Shown one piece after another: positions 1-13,013 of a stretch of 64,000 nt of DNA. Within the stretch, counting starts at the first letter, position 1; each line of letters starts with the position of its first letter. Where the stretch lies: positions 1 to 64,000 of the forward strand of contig JASANE010030106.1 of assembly GCA_030248225.1 (NCBI GenBank), in the 5' to 3' direction. The position numbers were made by a program, and so were the translations under genes. The stretch is from Trileptium ribeirensis. Its lineage: Eukaryota; Nematoda; Enoplea; Enoplida; Thoracostomopsidae. The notes under the pieces were generated by a model. That model did no database searches and was not told the origin of the DNA. It saw nothing but the letters and a program-made list of their open reading frames with translations.

Positions 1-579
1 TTAATCGCTTCATATTATATGTTTTTAAATAGGCACACGCTTAAAACAATCGTAAACTCAAGGGCTGTGCAACTTTTTCTTTTTCTTGTACCTCGTGCCG
101 TTTATAGCGTAAGCTAAATGAAATAGCCATCCTAATTTGTAACTCACGATGAGGAATCGACATCCATTGATAGAACAAATAGGAAACTCAATTTCGTTCA
201 TTGTTAGCCGTAATTCGCAAATGACAGTTCCGTAACGTTTATTATCTATTCTCTGTTAGTGAACAAATTTAATGACCTAAATCACGACATAACCTAAACG
301 GTGATATAGTTTACTAGTTATTTTTCGCGAACATAACGCGTTGTAGTTCAACTCCAACAAATTTTGGTACACTGAACAAACTTGATGTTGCCGAACAGAA
401 AATAGCTTATTTTCGGTTAACTATAAAAAATGTTCAGTAACAAAAATTTATACAAAATAAATAAAAGAATGATTAGATGGTTCCGGTTATGTTTATATAT
501 GCGCGATTGCTTCTCTGGCATAGTTGCTTAAGTAATGCAGTATTCTATCATTTCATTACAGGCTGGGGGCTAGATTGTG
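1..579. other. AT-rich sequence, nothing recognised
   Basis: No coding frame of convincing length, no repeat and no RNA gene that I can see. Confidence 0.6.
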
Positions 580-853
580 TGAGGTTTCCACAAACCGTGT
601 CAGTGAAGTTCCCAAACCGTGTCAGTGAGGTCCCCAAAGCCGTGTCCCTGAGCCCCCAAACCGTGTTAGTGACTCCTCTTCCATAAACTGTGTCAATAAG
701 CTCTCCAAACCATGCCAGTGAGGCCACCAAACGTGTCAGTGAGGCTCCACAACCGTGTCAGTGACGCCCTCCAAACTGTGTCAGTGAGCCCGCAAAACCG
801 TGCACAGAAATCGTGTCGATGTGTGCCCCTCATTCAAACCGTGCCAGTGACGT
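580..853. repeat. ~20-bp minisatellite (CCAAACCGTGTCAGTGAGGT)
   Basis: About 12 degenerate units of roughly 19-22 bp between 580 and 853. The constant part is CAAACCGTGTCAGTGA, with substitutions in many units. There is no gene here; open frames through it are by-products of the repeat. Confidence 0.88.
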
Positions 854-1539
854 CCAGTATAATACAATTTCGCCATAATTGTAGCATGGATTGTGCCCCT
901 CGAGTCGGAGGTCCCTCCGCTTGACGGGTTGGGTGCCCTAACCGCGACGCTGTTCACTGTTGAACTATGGTATTCATCAATGCAACGTGCTACGGCTGAG
1001 CCTGACACGATATTCTCTTAGTTGCGGATGAGTTTATATCATGACTTTTATAGTCCTGAACTTGCCATCGCTACCGCTGTGTTTAATTTGGCTACAGGGT
1101 TGGTAAAATTTGGCAGTGCAATTTCATGCAACACTCGCTAATCCGGCTTTCTAACTTAGAGGCATAACACATTCATGTCCAAATTTATACTTTCATCAAA
1201 TGATATCAAAATTTTGTACCTGTAGTTCAACAAACATTTCAATCTAACTGTAATTTCGTTGTGACCCGCGGCGTTGAGCTAAAAAGACCTGCTATTCAAA
1301 TCACACTGAAACTATTCAATGTATCACCAAGGTCAGTTTGGAGTACAACACAGTACTTCTTTTTCGCATTAGTAAAACGCGAAACTTAGCTTTCTGCAAC
1401 TATAGCTTACAACAGCACAGTTTTGCGCATATACAGTTGTACAGAAGTATCTGCCTGACTTGAACGTTTGTATGCTAACGTTCTTTTTATAGCTACAATT
1501 GAGTGGAGCGATTTATTATGTTAACCCTTTTCGGATACA

Positions 1540-1765
1540 GTCACACGTGTCCGACAGCGTACGTTCCGCCATGATGCCCATGCTGAGTGTGTCAAGTTGC
1601 GTGCTTTCGCAAGTGCGTTGTTCTTCGCTCGCTTTGTGAGGTTCTTTAAAGAACCGAGCAACAGCTTCTAATTAGCTTAATGGCTAACATGCAAGGCTTT
1701 CGCCTAACGATCTAGTCTCCATCCTCCGTCGCGGTAAAAGTCTGGTGAACGTTGTACAAAATACA
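1540..1765 (+). repeat. SINE-like repeat with tRNA-like promoter, copy 1
   Basis: Shares with three other copies a block GAACCGAGCAACAGCT followed by a tRNA-type A box (TAGCTTAATGGCTAAC) and ACGATCTAG, where other copies continue into a B box (GGTTCAATCCC). In this copy the B box is decayed (GTCTCCATCC). About 150 bp upstream of the A box is also part of the family. Confidence 0.65.
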
Positions 1766-3553
1766 CAATAATTTATGCGGGAAAAGGTTAAATAAATTTT
1801 TTTTTAAAACATCATTATATAGTCGCCTGCTACTTTGCTCTTTCCTCATTTGTAAGTGTGTTTTGTTGTGGTGAACGGATAGCATCACATCAATAATTCT
1901 TAGCAGTGGACTTTTAGCAGCCTTTTAAGTATGTCAATTTTGTTTTGTAATGTATGTCTCTTAACAATTGCAAACTTTTGTCAAGAATAATTAATATGTT
2001 TGATTAAATTTTGCTAAAAACGTTGAAATTGATGCAAAAATCGAGGAAGAAATTATTACTGCTATAATTTTACAACCCGCTTCTGCGGACTTTTGTGCTT
2101 TTTCACTGGATCGGACATGATTATGAATATCTGCTTCGCATATTTTTTATCCCAGAGCGAAAATAAAAATTTTACTTTGATATCTATCGATGGCTATTTC
2201 ATTTTTTCAATTTAGCTTGTTTAAGAAAATGCATATAAATTTTGTTTGGTTTAACTAACAATGTAGTTAGGTTGTGAATACACATGCGTTAGGATTGCAT
2301 CTCTTCGGCACAGTTGCGAACAACGTGTTAGACCACAATAAAGATGTCTAACAAATTTCATTTGAACGTATTTACCACCAGCAAAAAGCAAGCTGATTCT
2401 AGAAGAAGGGAAAAAAACTTTCGTAAAACGGAGACATATTTTTATTGCGTTCCCAAGATACTGGGTTATTGCTGGGCTGACAATTTAGCATGTGTAATAC
2501 GTTTACGTAAATTTAATGAAACTTTTACGGTACCTTTTATTTTAGTGAATATAAACATATGAGTACTATCCAAACATTTGAAGAACAAAACAGTATCGTA
2601 ACAAACAAATATTTCAGAATTTTTTGAAGCAATGTGCAGCAAATTATTGCAACACTGTGCATTCAAATATAAATACACCGTACACCGATATGCGATTTCT
2701 CATGGTTTTTTACTACAAATCACAGACAAATTTAATAACATTTCGTTTCGATTTTGAGTTTCAAATTTTGACCTAAAGTTTTGAGCAGCAAACTTAAATG
2801 TCTCAATAATGGATATTTTAGTTCGTTCTGTTTCGTCGATTCTCCGCTTGCACAGATAGTAGGTGTCAAGATCAGGATCTAATGGTAAATATTTATTGCT
2901 TCTGAAAATTTTGAGACAATTTTATGTGTAAACAAACCATCTTTTGACGGGTCCTAGGTTTAGAATCCGTAATATGCTATCCATATTTCTAAGCCAAGAA
3001 AGCAGATGGGAAACAGATCTTTTTTAAATATTGGCTCACTGCCATAGCTGATTATAATTCCAGCACGTATAGATATAAATTTCTCTCGTACCGCCGGGAA
3101 TCATAAAATAATTGTGGATAGAAAATTTCGCGCGAAATTTTTTGCGGTCTAAAGGAGAAATTCGTAAAATGTCGATTCAGTTACTAATTATTTGCCGTTA
3201 AATAATAAAAACGTGAGCTTTAACTATTCTATCGCGCGGAATCCGTACTAACGGTATGTTGTGCACCTGTTTGCCATTGGAGCGCAATTTCTCGGAAGGA
3301 CTTCTTGAAGGTGGTGGAAATCTAAATTTCTGCGAACATTGTGTGCCTATAAGTCACAATGTCTAAGGCCACAAGTGTCTAACGTCGGTCGGCTTAGGCG
3401 GTAGATGGTCTCGGCGGGAGGGGTTAGACGATGGGGGACTAGTGTAAGTAAAAAATTTTTCATAAAAAATCTCCCAGACTTCGGAGTCCGAGGCGTACAG
3501 GGCTAACGATGGCGCTTAGGACAAAAATACCTTGCCTATAAGTAGTTTTTGTC
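1766..3553. other. AT-rich sequence, nothing recognised
   Basis: Only short open frames with poor coding character. No RNA gene or repeat could be supported. Confidence 0.6.
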
Positions 3554-3615
3554 CTATTTTTTCAGCGGTATGAAATTAAATCTCGCTATTGCTACACTAA
3601 ATTTTACGCCGCGCC

Positions 3616-3879
3616 ATGCCACATACTTATACCGATAGTAACGGGGACTTAAGTGATTACGGCACGGACAGCAATTCTTCGTATAGCTGCGATTCAGATT
3701 CAGAGCGAAGCAGCTCATCAACATCAACATCTGGCTCATCGTCGTCGCATAGCTCGTCTTCTAGCAACGCTCCTCGTAGTTTCTATCCTAAAAGAGGCCG
3801 AAAAAAATCAGTAAGCCAAACTTTATTCAACGTAAAAGTTAAAACTGAGCACGGAAAAAAATATTTTTCCCCAAAATAA
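3616..3879 (+). CDS. Hypothetical serine-rich small protein
   Basis: An ATG-started frame of 87 codons with an in-frame stop shortly upstream. The N-terminal half is acidic and Asp/Ser-rich; a serine run (about residues 31-51) follows, then a basic patch (KRGRKK, about 59-64) and a Lys-rich end. The composition resembles disordered nuclear or SR-like proteins, but no domain is recognisable. The TAA stop (3877-3879) lies inside an AATAAA at 3875-3880, so a poly(A) signal would overlap the stop. It could be a small single-exon gene, a terminal exon or chance. The serine run alone is weak evidence. Confidence 0.35.
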   Translation: MPHTYTDSNGDLSDYGTDSNSSYSCDSDSERSSSSTSTSGSSSSHSSSSSNAPRSFYPKRGRKKSVSQTLFNVKVKTEHGKKYFSPK

Positions 3880-3880
3880 A

Positions 3881-6865
3881 TATGTGCCATACAAGCTAAT
3901 GTATTCTTAAACTACTTTCGTGTAGTTTATATGAAGAATAGTAAAAGCTAGTAGCTTTTCACTCATTTCCATAAAACGGTAGAGTATAAGCTGGGGCAAC
4001 TGCGCATTTCGGTTAAAAATTCCAAAGTAATTATGCATAACAAGCCGATAAATTTTCTGGATCAAATTCATCTCTTTTCAGTTTGAAAGTGGACCATCTT
4101 ATACAGCCAAGAAATTAGAATAGAAATTTGATTGTCGCAATATAACCTAGTCAAAATTGCAAGTTAGCAGTTATTACTTGCTTGCGAGTGTTTTGGAATG
4201 GAAGTAGGTTTTTGTTTTTGCTTGTTCAAACAGTCGTGTCTATTGTGTTGTGTATAGAGAAAATCTGCTTATATTTTGATTTTTTCCCAAGCTATCCTAC
4301 TATAAGTGCTCGTTTATATATGTATATTCTCGGACTAGTTTGAAGATTCATTAAACAAATTTCGTTGAATTGTTTAGTGTTGGCTGCTCAAGGTGTTGCC
4401 CTAATCTAAATTTATTTTTATTGTCCTTAAATACCATATAGTTATTACTAAAGATTTTGTTCTTAGAAAGAATTAGGCGATGGCAAATTGGGATTTTAAT
4501 ATGGGATTTTAACACCAGGATAGTTACATCAAAGGATTATCATCCAAGCTTATCTAAACTTTGGGGGAAGCAAGTAGGATCTGCGGGTTTGATACGCCGG
4601 TAGTTGACAGGGTATAGAATGCTTGGTTTGCCATTAATTTTCTTTTGTCAGAGTGGTATTAAAATATATTGTTCGTCACAACTAAGTAAAATTGGCAACT
4701 TTGCAATTTAATTAATGAAATAACATCACTATGTTTGAATACAACCGTATATCTAAGCCTCTATGCTGAGTACAACGAAGCAAAATCCTATCTATACTTT
4801 TGCATTGTATATGCTCTTTAAGCAAATATACTTTGATCTGTCACATGTAAAATAAATGTTAGTTTTGGACTGTTGTATTGCTGGTTCATGCGGTAGCACG
4901 AACTTTATCCTGAATACTAAGAGATAATAGCAAAAATTAACGTACGCCTTTGCCAAAAAATGGCGCGCTGGATTTAATAGGTTACAATACATCGTGGTGC
5001 ATTTTGTAAATGCACGGCCTACAAATGCTTTAGATATAAAAGGACGGTTTGAGTGGATTCGGCAAAGCGGATATTTTTTACAAATAAGTGGGTAATAATT
5101 CATGATGTTTTTAGTAACGAAAACTCACTATACGCAAGATAGATCATCCTGCAAATTATGTCACATCTTGAGCACGACGGGTTGTGTCATTTTTCCCTTC
5201 GATCTTGGACGAAGACAGCTGTTATGCTTATATATTAAACACAAATTTTGCAGCATCTATAACTTAGTAACGGGTATACAGATATAGCGAAATTTTTGTT
5301 ACTATGCGATTAAGCTTTTGCGCATACATGCAGGAATAAAATTTAGCGTGGAAATCTATGACTTGTCAAGCAATGTTTTAATAGTTCTGCTTTCAACCTA
5401 TAATAAACTCAAATATTGTTTTGATTTGAAACTTTATAAAGAGTGAACCGAATTAGCTCTTATTAACACAGCATATCAGTTTTAACGAGAGAGTCCGAAA
5501 TATTTGCGGGCACTATCGTTGCTTTTGTCCAAATAATAAGCTGAATAGCGCCTTCGCATAGGATGCAGCCTTCGGTATTTGCATCTTAGCGATCGCGAAC
5601 ACGGGCTTCGTGATCCGAACGCATTTGCGGTACCGAACGTTTATTTGCGTTTCACAAATGACGTACTGAATCACATAGCTGCGTTCACGGTCGTTGAGAG
5701 TATAGTATACCATAGAAACGTGATTCGAAACACGTTTGCAAGTATTCGTGATGTCCAAATTGTGGTCCTAAGTCATAAATAGTGCCAACATGTTGGTATA
5801 TCGGAAATCGTATCCGCCTACATAAGACATAAACGCAATTTTGAGATCGCAACATCCCACATAGGTTTTGAGATCATGAACTCACTTGACAAACGAGCGA
5901 CGTAGGACGCAGGTGAATGCACCTCAAGTGGACTCGCGTAGAAAATCTAATGTAATGTCATTACAAATGCGCTTTTAAATATTGGCCAAGAAAGTCAAAA
6001 CTACTATGTTATCCAACGTGACATCACATTATATAATCGTGTATGGCTTGAGAATGATTCTATAGAGTTTTCACGAACTTCTACTTGGGTAAGGTTCGTA
6101 TAATGAACCTAATTGATATATACATGCCCGTCATGTATTATGCGTCATCCGATGACGTGGTCGTCTCCAAGGTTTGGAAGGGGTACTAAGATTCCATGGT
6201 GGAATAATAACAGAATGCCAATAGTGCAGTGAGATTGTAGCAGGCGCAGCAATCGCCGCAATCGCTAATGGCTCCTATTTTTCGTTTAATCTCATTTATT
6301 GGCGCCCTATTACTTGCTACACCCAGGGGGACGTTGGGTGGGTAGCTAATACCACCAAACAACCTTGGGGTACATGCCGAAAAAAGGTCATATCATAGAA
6401 TATAACACGAGTATGACCGAGTGTCATAGTCTTCGACAAACATTTCGTAATGTCCTCTTGTTTTGTATGATAGGCAAATTTAATAGTTTTGGCGAAGCAA
6501 GCGTAGACTAGTATGGTAAATGTATATAAACAAACAATGATTTATCGATAAAAGTTAGTATAGTATTGTTTTGATACATAACCTGTAACACCGCACTATA
6601 ACTGTTTTTAGACCTCTTTGGCATTTGGAACACATTGAAAATTTTACAGTCCAAAATAAAAATCTAGTTAAAATTTATCGAATCTGTGTTTAATAAAGCT
6701 TTTTAACCCAATTTTTTTGGTTGCATCGATTCTAATCGACACGTGTCAAAATTGACGCCGCAGAGAACCAATGTTTAATGAAGTTTTGTGAATTTTCTGT
6801 AAAAAGTCAATAAAAATATGACAACACTTTATCTTTGGTTATTGTTTTTCGAAATAAACTGTATA
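3881..6865. other. AT-rich sequence, nothing recognised
   Basis: No convincing exon, RNA gene or repeat. Short frames on both strands look random. Confidence 0.6.
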
Positions 6866-7125
6866 TATTTATCAACCCTTTCCTTCTTAAAATAAAACTT
6901 AGCTTGCACGATCCGGAACAAACTTTTTCTCTGACTGCGGGTTGAACCTAGATCGTATGGGTCTAGACGTGTATGAAACCGACTATGATATTTAGGAGTT
7001 TTTGCTTGCTTCCTTATTGAACCTCACAGCGCGAACGAACAACAAAGCACTTGCAAACGCACGCCGCACGCCAATCTTGGCAACGAATTAGCCACACAAT
7101 GTACGCTGCGACAAATCTGTCAATA
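6866..7125 (-). repeat. SINE-like repeat with tRNA-like promoter, copy 2
   Basis: Minus orientation. Reversed, it carries ATCATAGTCGG (A-box like) and GATCTAGGTTCAACCC (B-box like). It lies head-to-tail with copy 3, sharing ATTAGCCACACAATGTACGC and GCGACAAATCTGTCAA with it. Confidence 0.75.
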
Positions 7126-7164
7126 TAGGAACGAACCCGTTAATCGAGCAGTAGTATTAATATA

Positions 7165-7425
7165 GATTAACCTTTTCTTTCTTGAAGCAAAGTGTAGTTT
7201 GCACATTCTTGAACAAACTTTTGCTCTGACCGGGGATTGAACCTAGATCGCATGGGTGCAAGTTGTATACGCTAGCGACTATGCTATTTAGGAGCTGTTG
7301 CTCGGTTTCGTAGCAAATCTCATAGCGCGAATGTACTACAATGCACGTGCAAATACACGCTGAACGACAATCTTGGCAACTAATTAGCCACACAATGTAC
7401 GCTGCGACAAATCTGTCAAAACACG
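7165..7425 (-). repeat. SINE-like repeat with tRNA-like promoter, copy 3 (tandem with copy 2)
   Basis: Best-preserved copy. Reversed: AACCGAGCAACAGCTCC, then TAGCATAGTCGCTAGCG (A box) and GATCTAGGTTCAATCCCC (B box), spaced as in a tRNA gene. About 150 bp upstream of the A box matches copy 2 closely. Confidence 0.8.
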
Positions 7426-9323
7426 AACGACAGGGTGAAGATTAAGCGATAGGTGTATAAAATTGAATCGCATATTATGCTCGTGGACATTTATAGATTA
7501 AGTTTCAGCAACGTTTGATTTCTGTTTAGATAGATCATTTTTCACCCGGTTGCATATTTTTATCATCTAAACTAAATCTGTGTCGTTACTGTCTCAAAGC
7601 AGTTTTACAATTATTTGTTTTTTTTACATTCTGCACAATTTTGGTACATCTTTTACTGCCACAGTTGTAACACTATAACGGAAATGACGACTTCGTTATC
7701 TCAAATTGTACAATACTTTAAATAACACATAAAAATTTAATTATTATCCTTGAAATTCATTTCGCTAATGACATTCATTGGTCTCATGCACAAATAATGC
7801 ACGATTTAAAAGCTTCAGTAGCTCAAAGTACGACCGTGGTCACACAGCAACAAGGCATTTACGCATAGTTCTTTATTGTATAAGTACGACGCATCGGCAT
7901 TGTCGGATTATATAAATGCATATGTATCAACACCGAAAGCAGGTATATAATATCACAAAACTGGTTAGATTTAACAAGTTAACTTGCTAATCGTAAATCA
8001 TCCTGGCCAGTAACCTTTACCTAACCTCTCAAGCCTAGCTTTAACATTTATGTTACCAACCAAGCTGGAATGACATACTACAGACAGCTCCTTTGCAGTT
8101 CGTCTGAGTTGTGTTTAAATTTGTCGTTGTGAAAACTTTCTATGATTCCGTAAATCCATCTTACGGTTATCTTTCAAAATACGAACAGTTAAAAACCTGA
8201 TTCACTGCTTGAACTTCCTAAGATACACGGTGTCACGAGTAGAATTATTCCTTACTAAAAATGTTGCGAGTACAACGAATTTTGTTGACACTAATATACG
8301 GCTTATAAAATCTATACTAGACGAAGAAAAATAGTGTGGAAGATGCGATCATTGCGATCTAACGAAAATACCATCATAAATCAGCGACATTTCGATATCA
8401 TTTTTGGTCATTAAACATTTATATATTAATGCCGCATTTTGTTGATTCGATTCCTGACGACACAAGCCCCGCAATCAATCGAATAAATGACATTTTATGC
8501 CAAAAGTTCTACAAAATTTTTTGTTGGCACAAGTTGTGTGTCCAGTTTGTTGTTGATGTGTGACGTTGTTACATTGTTTTTCTATTGTTATGGTTACATT
8601 AATTACATCATACATTGGTTGTTAACTTTTATATTAATACCCCCACTTGTTTTATGATTTTGGTTATTTATCATCAAAATATCGCTTTAGTATGCCTTGG
8701 AGAAAGCAGCGGGTAAGTCGTATATAACACAAAAATTTAAACTTTTGGACTAAATATTATAGCCCACTGGTGATGTTGTCGAGTCAAATCTAATTATTAG
8801 GGCATTTTGTTGCAGTCGAAAAGCCTGTTATCTGTGTAGTCATTAGTAAGCGTGAGCTTACTTTTGGTTTTCACAGCAGTTACATACACAGCATTTAGTA
8901 GTGTTTTAAAGGTACCTGCTGCGTAGCAAATAAGTGAGTGTCTGCAATACATAATTAGTAAATTTTTCAGTATTTGTGTTGTGTTAAAGTGTAATTTTTT
9001 TCTGAAAAGCAAGATTATAATTATGTGTATTATTTATTATCATTAATATCTGTACAAGTTTCACGTAGGAAATTTGATGAATCGGAATGCAGTCTATTTC
9101 AATGGGCGAAATGGATCCTATTGCATCAAGATAATCAACAATTTGAAAACGTGGGTGTTGAGATTACTGAAAACTCACATTGCAGCAGAGTAGTAATTAA
9201 CGGTGCGGATTGCCTATGCTCGAAACCGAACAGATAACATTTGTTAGCATCGTAATTTTCCATACAAGATTTTAGGTATTATTTCCTGACGCAGACCGCT
9301 ATAGAACTTCACAGTAAAGCAAT
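7426..9323. other. Mostly unassigned; possible exon-like frame near 9057-9236
   Basis: The + frame up to TAG/TAA near 9236 reads FDESECSLFQWAKWILLHQD and has gene-like composition, but it has no ATG. The nearest plausible upstream exon (MPWRKQR with GTAAGT donor near 8710) does not match it in phase. I could not build a gene, so this is a weak hint only. Confidence 0.2.
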
Positions 9324-9617
9324 CTATGAAAATGAATGTTAGCAAATTTTAATATTGAAGTTTTACAAATCAATCTCCCTTGATCAGGCAGAAAGTTTCC
9401 TAAGAAGCATCTATGAAACCGAATGTTAGCTAATTTTAATACTCAAGTTTTACAAATCAATCTCCTGGAGTAGGCAAAATGTTTTCTAAGAACCATCTAT
9501 GAAAATGAATGTTAGCAAATTTTAATATTGAAGTTTTACAAATCAATCTCCCTTGATTAGGCAGAAAGTTTCCTAAGAAGCATCTATGAAAATAAGTGTT
9601 AGCTAATTTTAATACTA
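9324..9617. repeat. ~87-bp tandem repeat, 3.4 units
   Basis: Units begin CTATGAAAATGAATGTTAGC at 9324, 9411, 9497 and 9584 (partial). Units 1 and 3 are nearly identical to each other and differ from unit 2, suggesting duplication of a 173-bp dimer. Confidence 0.93.
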
Positions 9618-11424
9618 TACATCATTTATTTCTTGTTGGTGTATTATTAGATTGCGTTTACGGCGAAATGATATGAGACGAATTAAAAAATTCGCTATAA
9701 GTATAGCTTAGCTAATATCCGGCCATAGTTTGCCATACACAATTTGGCCAATACAAAATAAATGGTTTACTGTATTGGCATTGTTGCATTTACTCTAAGC
9801 ATGGTCCACTGTTTATATAATCATTACATTTGAGACTTAGTATTTTCTGGGGCCCAGCGATAAATAGTCAGTGACAATAAACTTTGGCTTTCATGATTAT
9901 ATTAACAAAGAAATGTCCATTTTTGACGGCAATTGTACAACAGTGACAGTTTAATTATAAGTGGTTTTATTGACATATTTAAATAGGTATAGTTTAAACC
10001 GAAATTATTCCTCTGACAAAATTCTGTCAGTCATTAAGATAAGTTCCTACCTAAGTTTCCGACGAAGTATTTGGTTCGATTGCTTTTGCGGATTTTAAAT
10101 AACTGAACTCGATTTGGAAATTTGGATGTATGACGTAAGAATAAATTTTAATATTTATTTATTATTATATATAGATATATTTAATATTTTAAGTTTTTAA
10201 TAACTAACACACACTTTTCAATGTAAAACACACAGTTTGATTTATATGCAAATAAAATTGGACAGTGTCAATTGTAGCTTTCGGAACTTTTTTCGGTCTG
10301 TACCATATCCAGAGGAACGAGCTGGACAAATAAGTGGCCTCGGCGAAGTCGGTCATTTTCTCACGTATTCCACTTAGTTTCGCGACCCTGGTGCGAAAGA
10401 AAAATGTAGTCACATCGAGGGCATTGTATGTATACGTATATAAAGACATAATCATATGTTAGGCTCAAATGTTTCGAATAAAACATGTGGTGTCAACTCA
10501 GGTGCTATTTGCAAATTTTCGCAAGTATTGTTTGAAGTTTTTTGTAGGTTTTTCGCAGCTTTACCAGGTTATCTTTTGCAGGGTATAGTCGATAACAGAA
10601 AAGCTTAGATGTGGATCATTCTGAATTTATATCGAATAACGTTTGGCACAGTTGTATCTTGTGCGATATTAACTCTAGTTTAGCTAAAGCGTTACTTGTT
10701 GTTTAGCCACTTAGGTCATCACAACTAATTTTTCGGTAAATACTAAACTCTTCGTCTACTATATACAGTTCACTCCAATATTTTACGTGATATAAATGCA
10801 ATATCCTGTTTTTGTCTTAGATTCTTGGTCATACGTTTACGGATCATTGGTAGATTTACTTTTGCGCCGTTGGTAGTATTCTCACTTATTTATATAAATG
10901 GAACTATTTTATTGATCAACATATAGTGAACGAACATTTATATTTACTTATCTTTGTAAGCTTCATTTTATGACGTTTATGTTAGTTATTTCTATAGCAT
11001 TTTTTATGTGTAATATTTAGCGCAGTTTAGTATATTAAAAGTCACGAGATTTCGTTAAACCAATTGAAATACCAACACATATTTGGCACAGCTTATGTTA
11101 ATCCATTTTGTTCAATAACTGTCACAATACAGTATATTATATAAAGTCGTATGCTTGTCGTTTTCTGTACAACCATACCATGTATTTTGGTATTAATGTT
11201 TGAAAATCATATTTAACCTAAAGCCAGTCAATATCAACCAAAGATCCGTCTAAGCTACCTCGATACCCTAAAAAGGTTTAAAACTTTGTTTACATGAAAA
11301 GCATAATTTTGCTCCAGTATTGACGTACCGCTGTAGTACCTTACTTTGTGTTATAGTGTTACATCAATGTCTTAAAAAATTATGGATGTACTCATCTTGG
11401 TAAATGCTTTCGTGTCCATTGTAG
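9618..11424. other. AT-rich sequence, nothing recognised
   Basis: Only short, non-convincing frames and AT-rich stretches (for example 10140-10200). Confidence 0.6.
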
Positions 11425-11620
11425 CTTTGGCAACAGCCCATATTGCGATTCGCTGTGTTCACTTAGTTTTTGGCGTGGTGCTTATTTGCACGTGCGCTGT
11501 TACTCGCTCGCTTTCCGTGTTTCGTTTAGGAACCGAGTAACAGCAACTGTAAATTGCTCAGTTGTTTGCTTACGTCGCTTACAATCAAGCAACCTAGCTC
11601 CGATTAGCAATGCTGGCTTC
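11425..11620 (+). repeat. SINE-like repeat with tRNA-like promoter, copy 4 (decayed)
   Basis: Plus orientation. It shares TTTGCACGTGC, CTCGCTCGCTTT and GGAACCGAGTAACAGC with copies 1 to 3; the tRNA-like part after it is strongly decayed (TTGCTCAGTTGTTTGC). Confidence 0.6.
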
Positions 11621-12388
11621 AAGATCTCAAAGCTGCACAACACACAAACTAACTTTAGAATTACAAATCTGAGTTCACCGAGTTTTGCACATTGAATTTT
11701 AGTTACTCAAGGATATAATTTGTACTATAACTAATTTAATACAGGCGCCAGTGAGCAGTGTTGCAATCTACCTAACTTAAAGCTTATTATAATTATCAAC
11801 TGACGATTTTTCTTTTTTGTTTTATGTATTGATAAATCAGAAGAGACTTTCGGGTCATATTGACAGAAGGTAAACTGTGAAACTCATCCTTTGTAGCACA
11901 TCCTTGCCGGTCGCAGCAGTGCTTTCTTGTTAGTCGTGCTAAATATTCTGCGGATGCGTTCTAGCTGTTATCATAATATAGATATTTTGAATAATGATTT
12001 TAGGTGATAATAATTAAGCGTTTTTCTAAAATATAAATAACGTCATGCAACTTTTTCAAAGAAAATTCATTTTCAACACATCATAAAAGCTTATCTTTTG
12101 TATGACCATGGTACTATATCCAGCAGGACCCCGTCACTTTTTCGTTTGTATGTATGGTAATTATTTTTACATTATTACCAGCAGAAATTAAAACAACTCC
12201 CTATATACATGCACTGTGTTCAGCCAAATTGAAGGTAGGGCTTTCTTGTCTGCACTGACCGTATACGGTCACATGAAAATGGACCTGAGTGTATTGATCT
12301 CAATAATTACATTGTATATATATTGCGATGCGGTGATTTAATGCCTACTGCCGTGTTGTAAAATAGTTTAAAACAGAATTTGTATAGT

Positions 12389-13013
12389 AGTTTTGGCAAC
12401 AACCGGTTTTGTGGTCAAACGGCCGGCAGTCGGCCAACGGGCGGCTGGGCGACAGCAGATGGATGACTAACTTCCAAGAAGATTCACTTCCTACGATATG
12501 AAATTAATATTCGTAAACGCTTTTACAGCATTTGTTAAAAAATTGGTTTGTATCTGAGATTTTACACAGCTTGTTGCAGCAAGTTCCGAATGTTACGCCT
12601 AGGCTAATCTAACTAACGCCGAGACCGTAATATATTTAGTGGTAGGCGACATCTGTCTTTGAGATTTATCAGAATACATAGTTTAATAATAAACATAAAT
12701 ATTATATGCTTAGATATTACAAAATGGTACTACATGGTACAAAATCCTTGCACGCTGGTATTGAGGATTATATAACAAAAAGGTCCAGTAGTGCGACTTA
12801 TAGTTCACTTGCGATATAGTAGTAAACGCGTATACCACGGCTGGCCGACCGACCCATAACTGCTGACCAACGGTCTTCCTAACTCTCAACAGTAAAAAAT
12901 TATTAGTGGCCGGAAAATTATCAATTTACGGTGCAATTTTCAGCCGACCGGCCGGCCGGCTGCTTAACGATAAAGCCTTCATGATAAAGTTTCGACGGCC
13001 GTTGCTCAACACT
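12389..13013. mobile_element. Possible inverted-repeat element with GGCCGGC-rich ends
   Basis: The left edge AGTTTTGGCAACAACCGG and the right edge, reversed, AGTGTTGAGCAACGGCC are imperfect inverses. Inside, CGGCCGGCAGTCGGCCAACGG (12420-12440) is mirrored by GCCGACCGGCCGGCCGGC (12943-12960). There is no coding content and no target duplication was found. Confidence 0.4.

Noticed and set aside
477..1008. Several short frames over the 580-853 minisatellite
   Set aside because: Produced by the tandem repeat; no start context or conservation.
8704..9236. Two-exon mini-gene (MPWRKQR plus frame ending 9236)
   Set aside because: The donor at about 8713 is phase 0, but no acceptor before the second frame gives a matching phase.
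580..9617. Possible CRISPR arrays from tandem repeats
   Set aside because: Repeats are contiguous or degenerate without unique spacers, and the DNA is eukaryotic.
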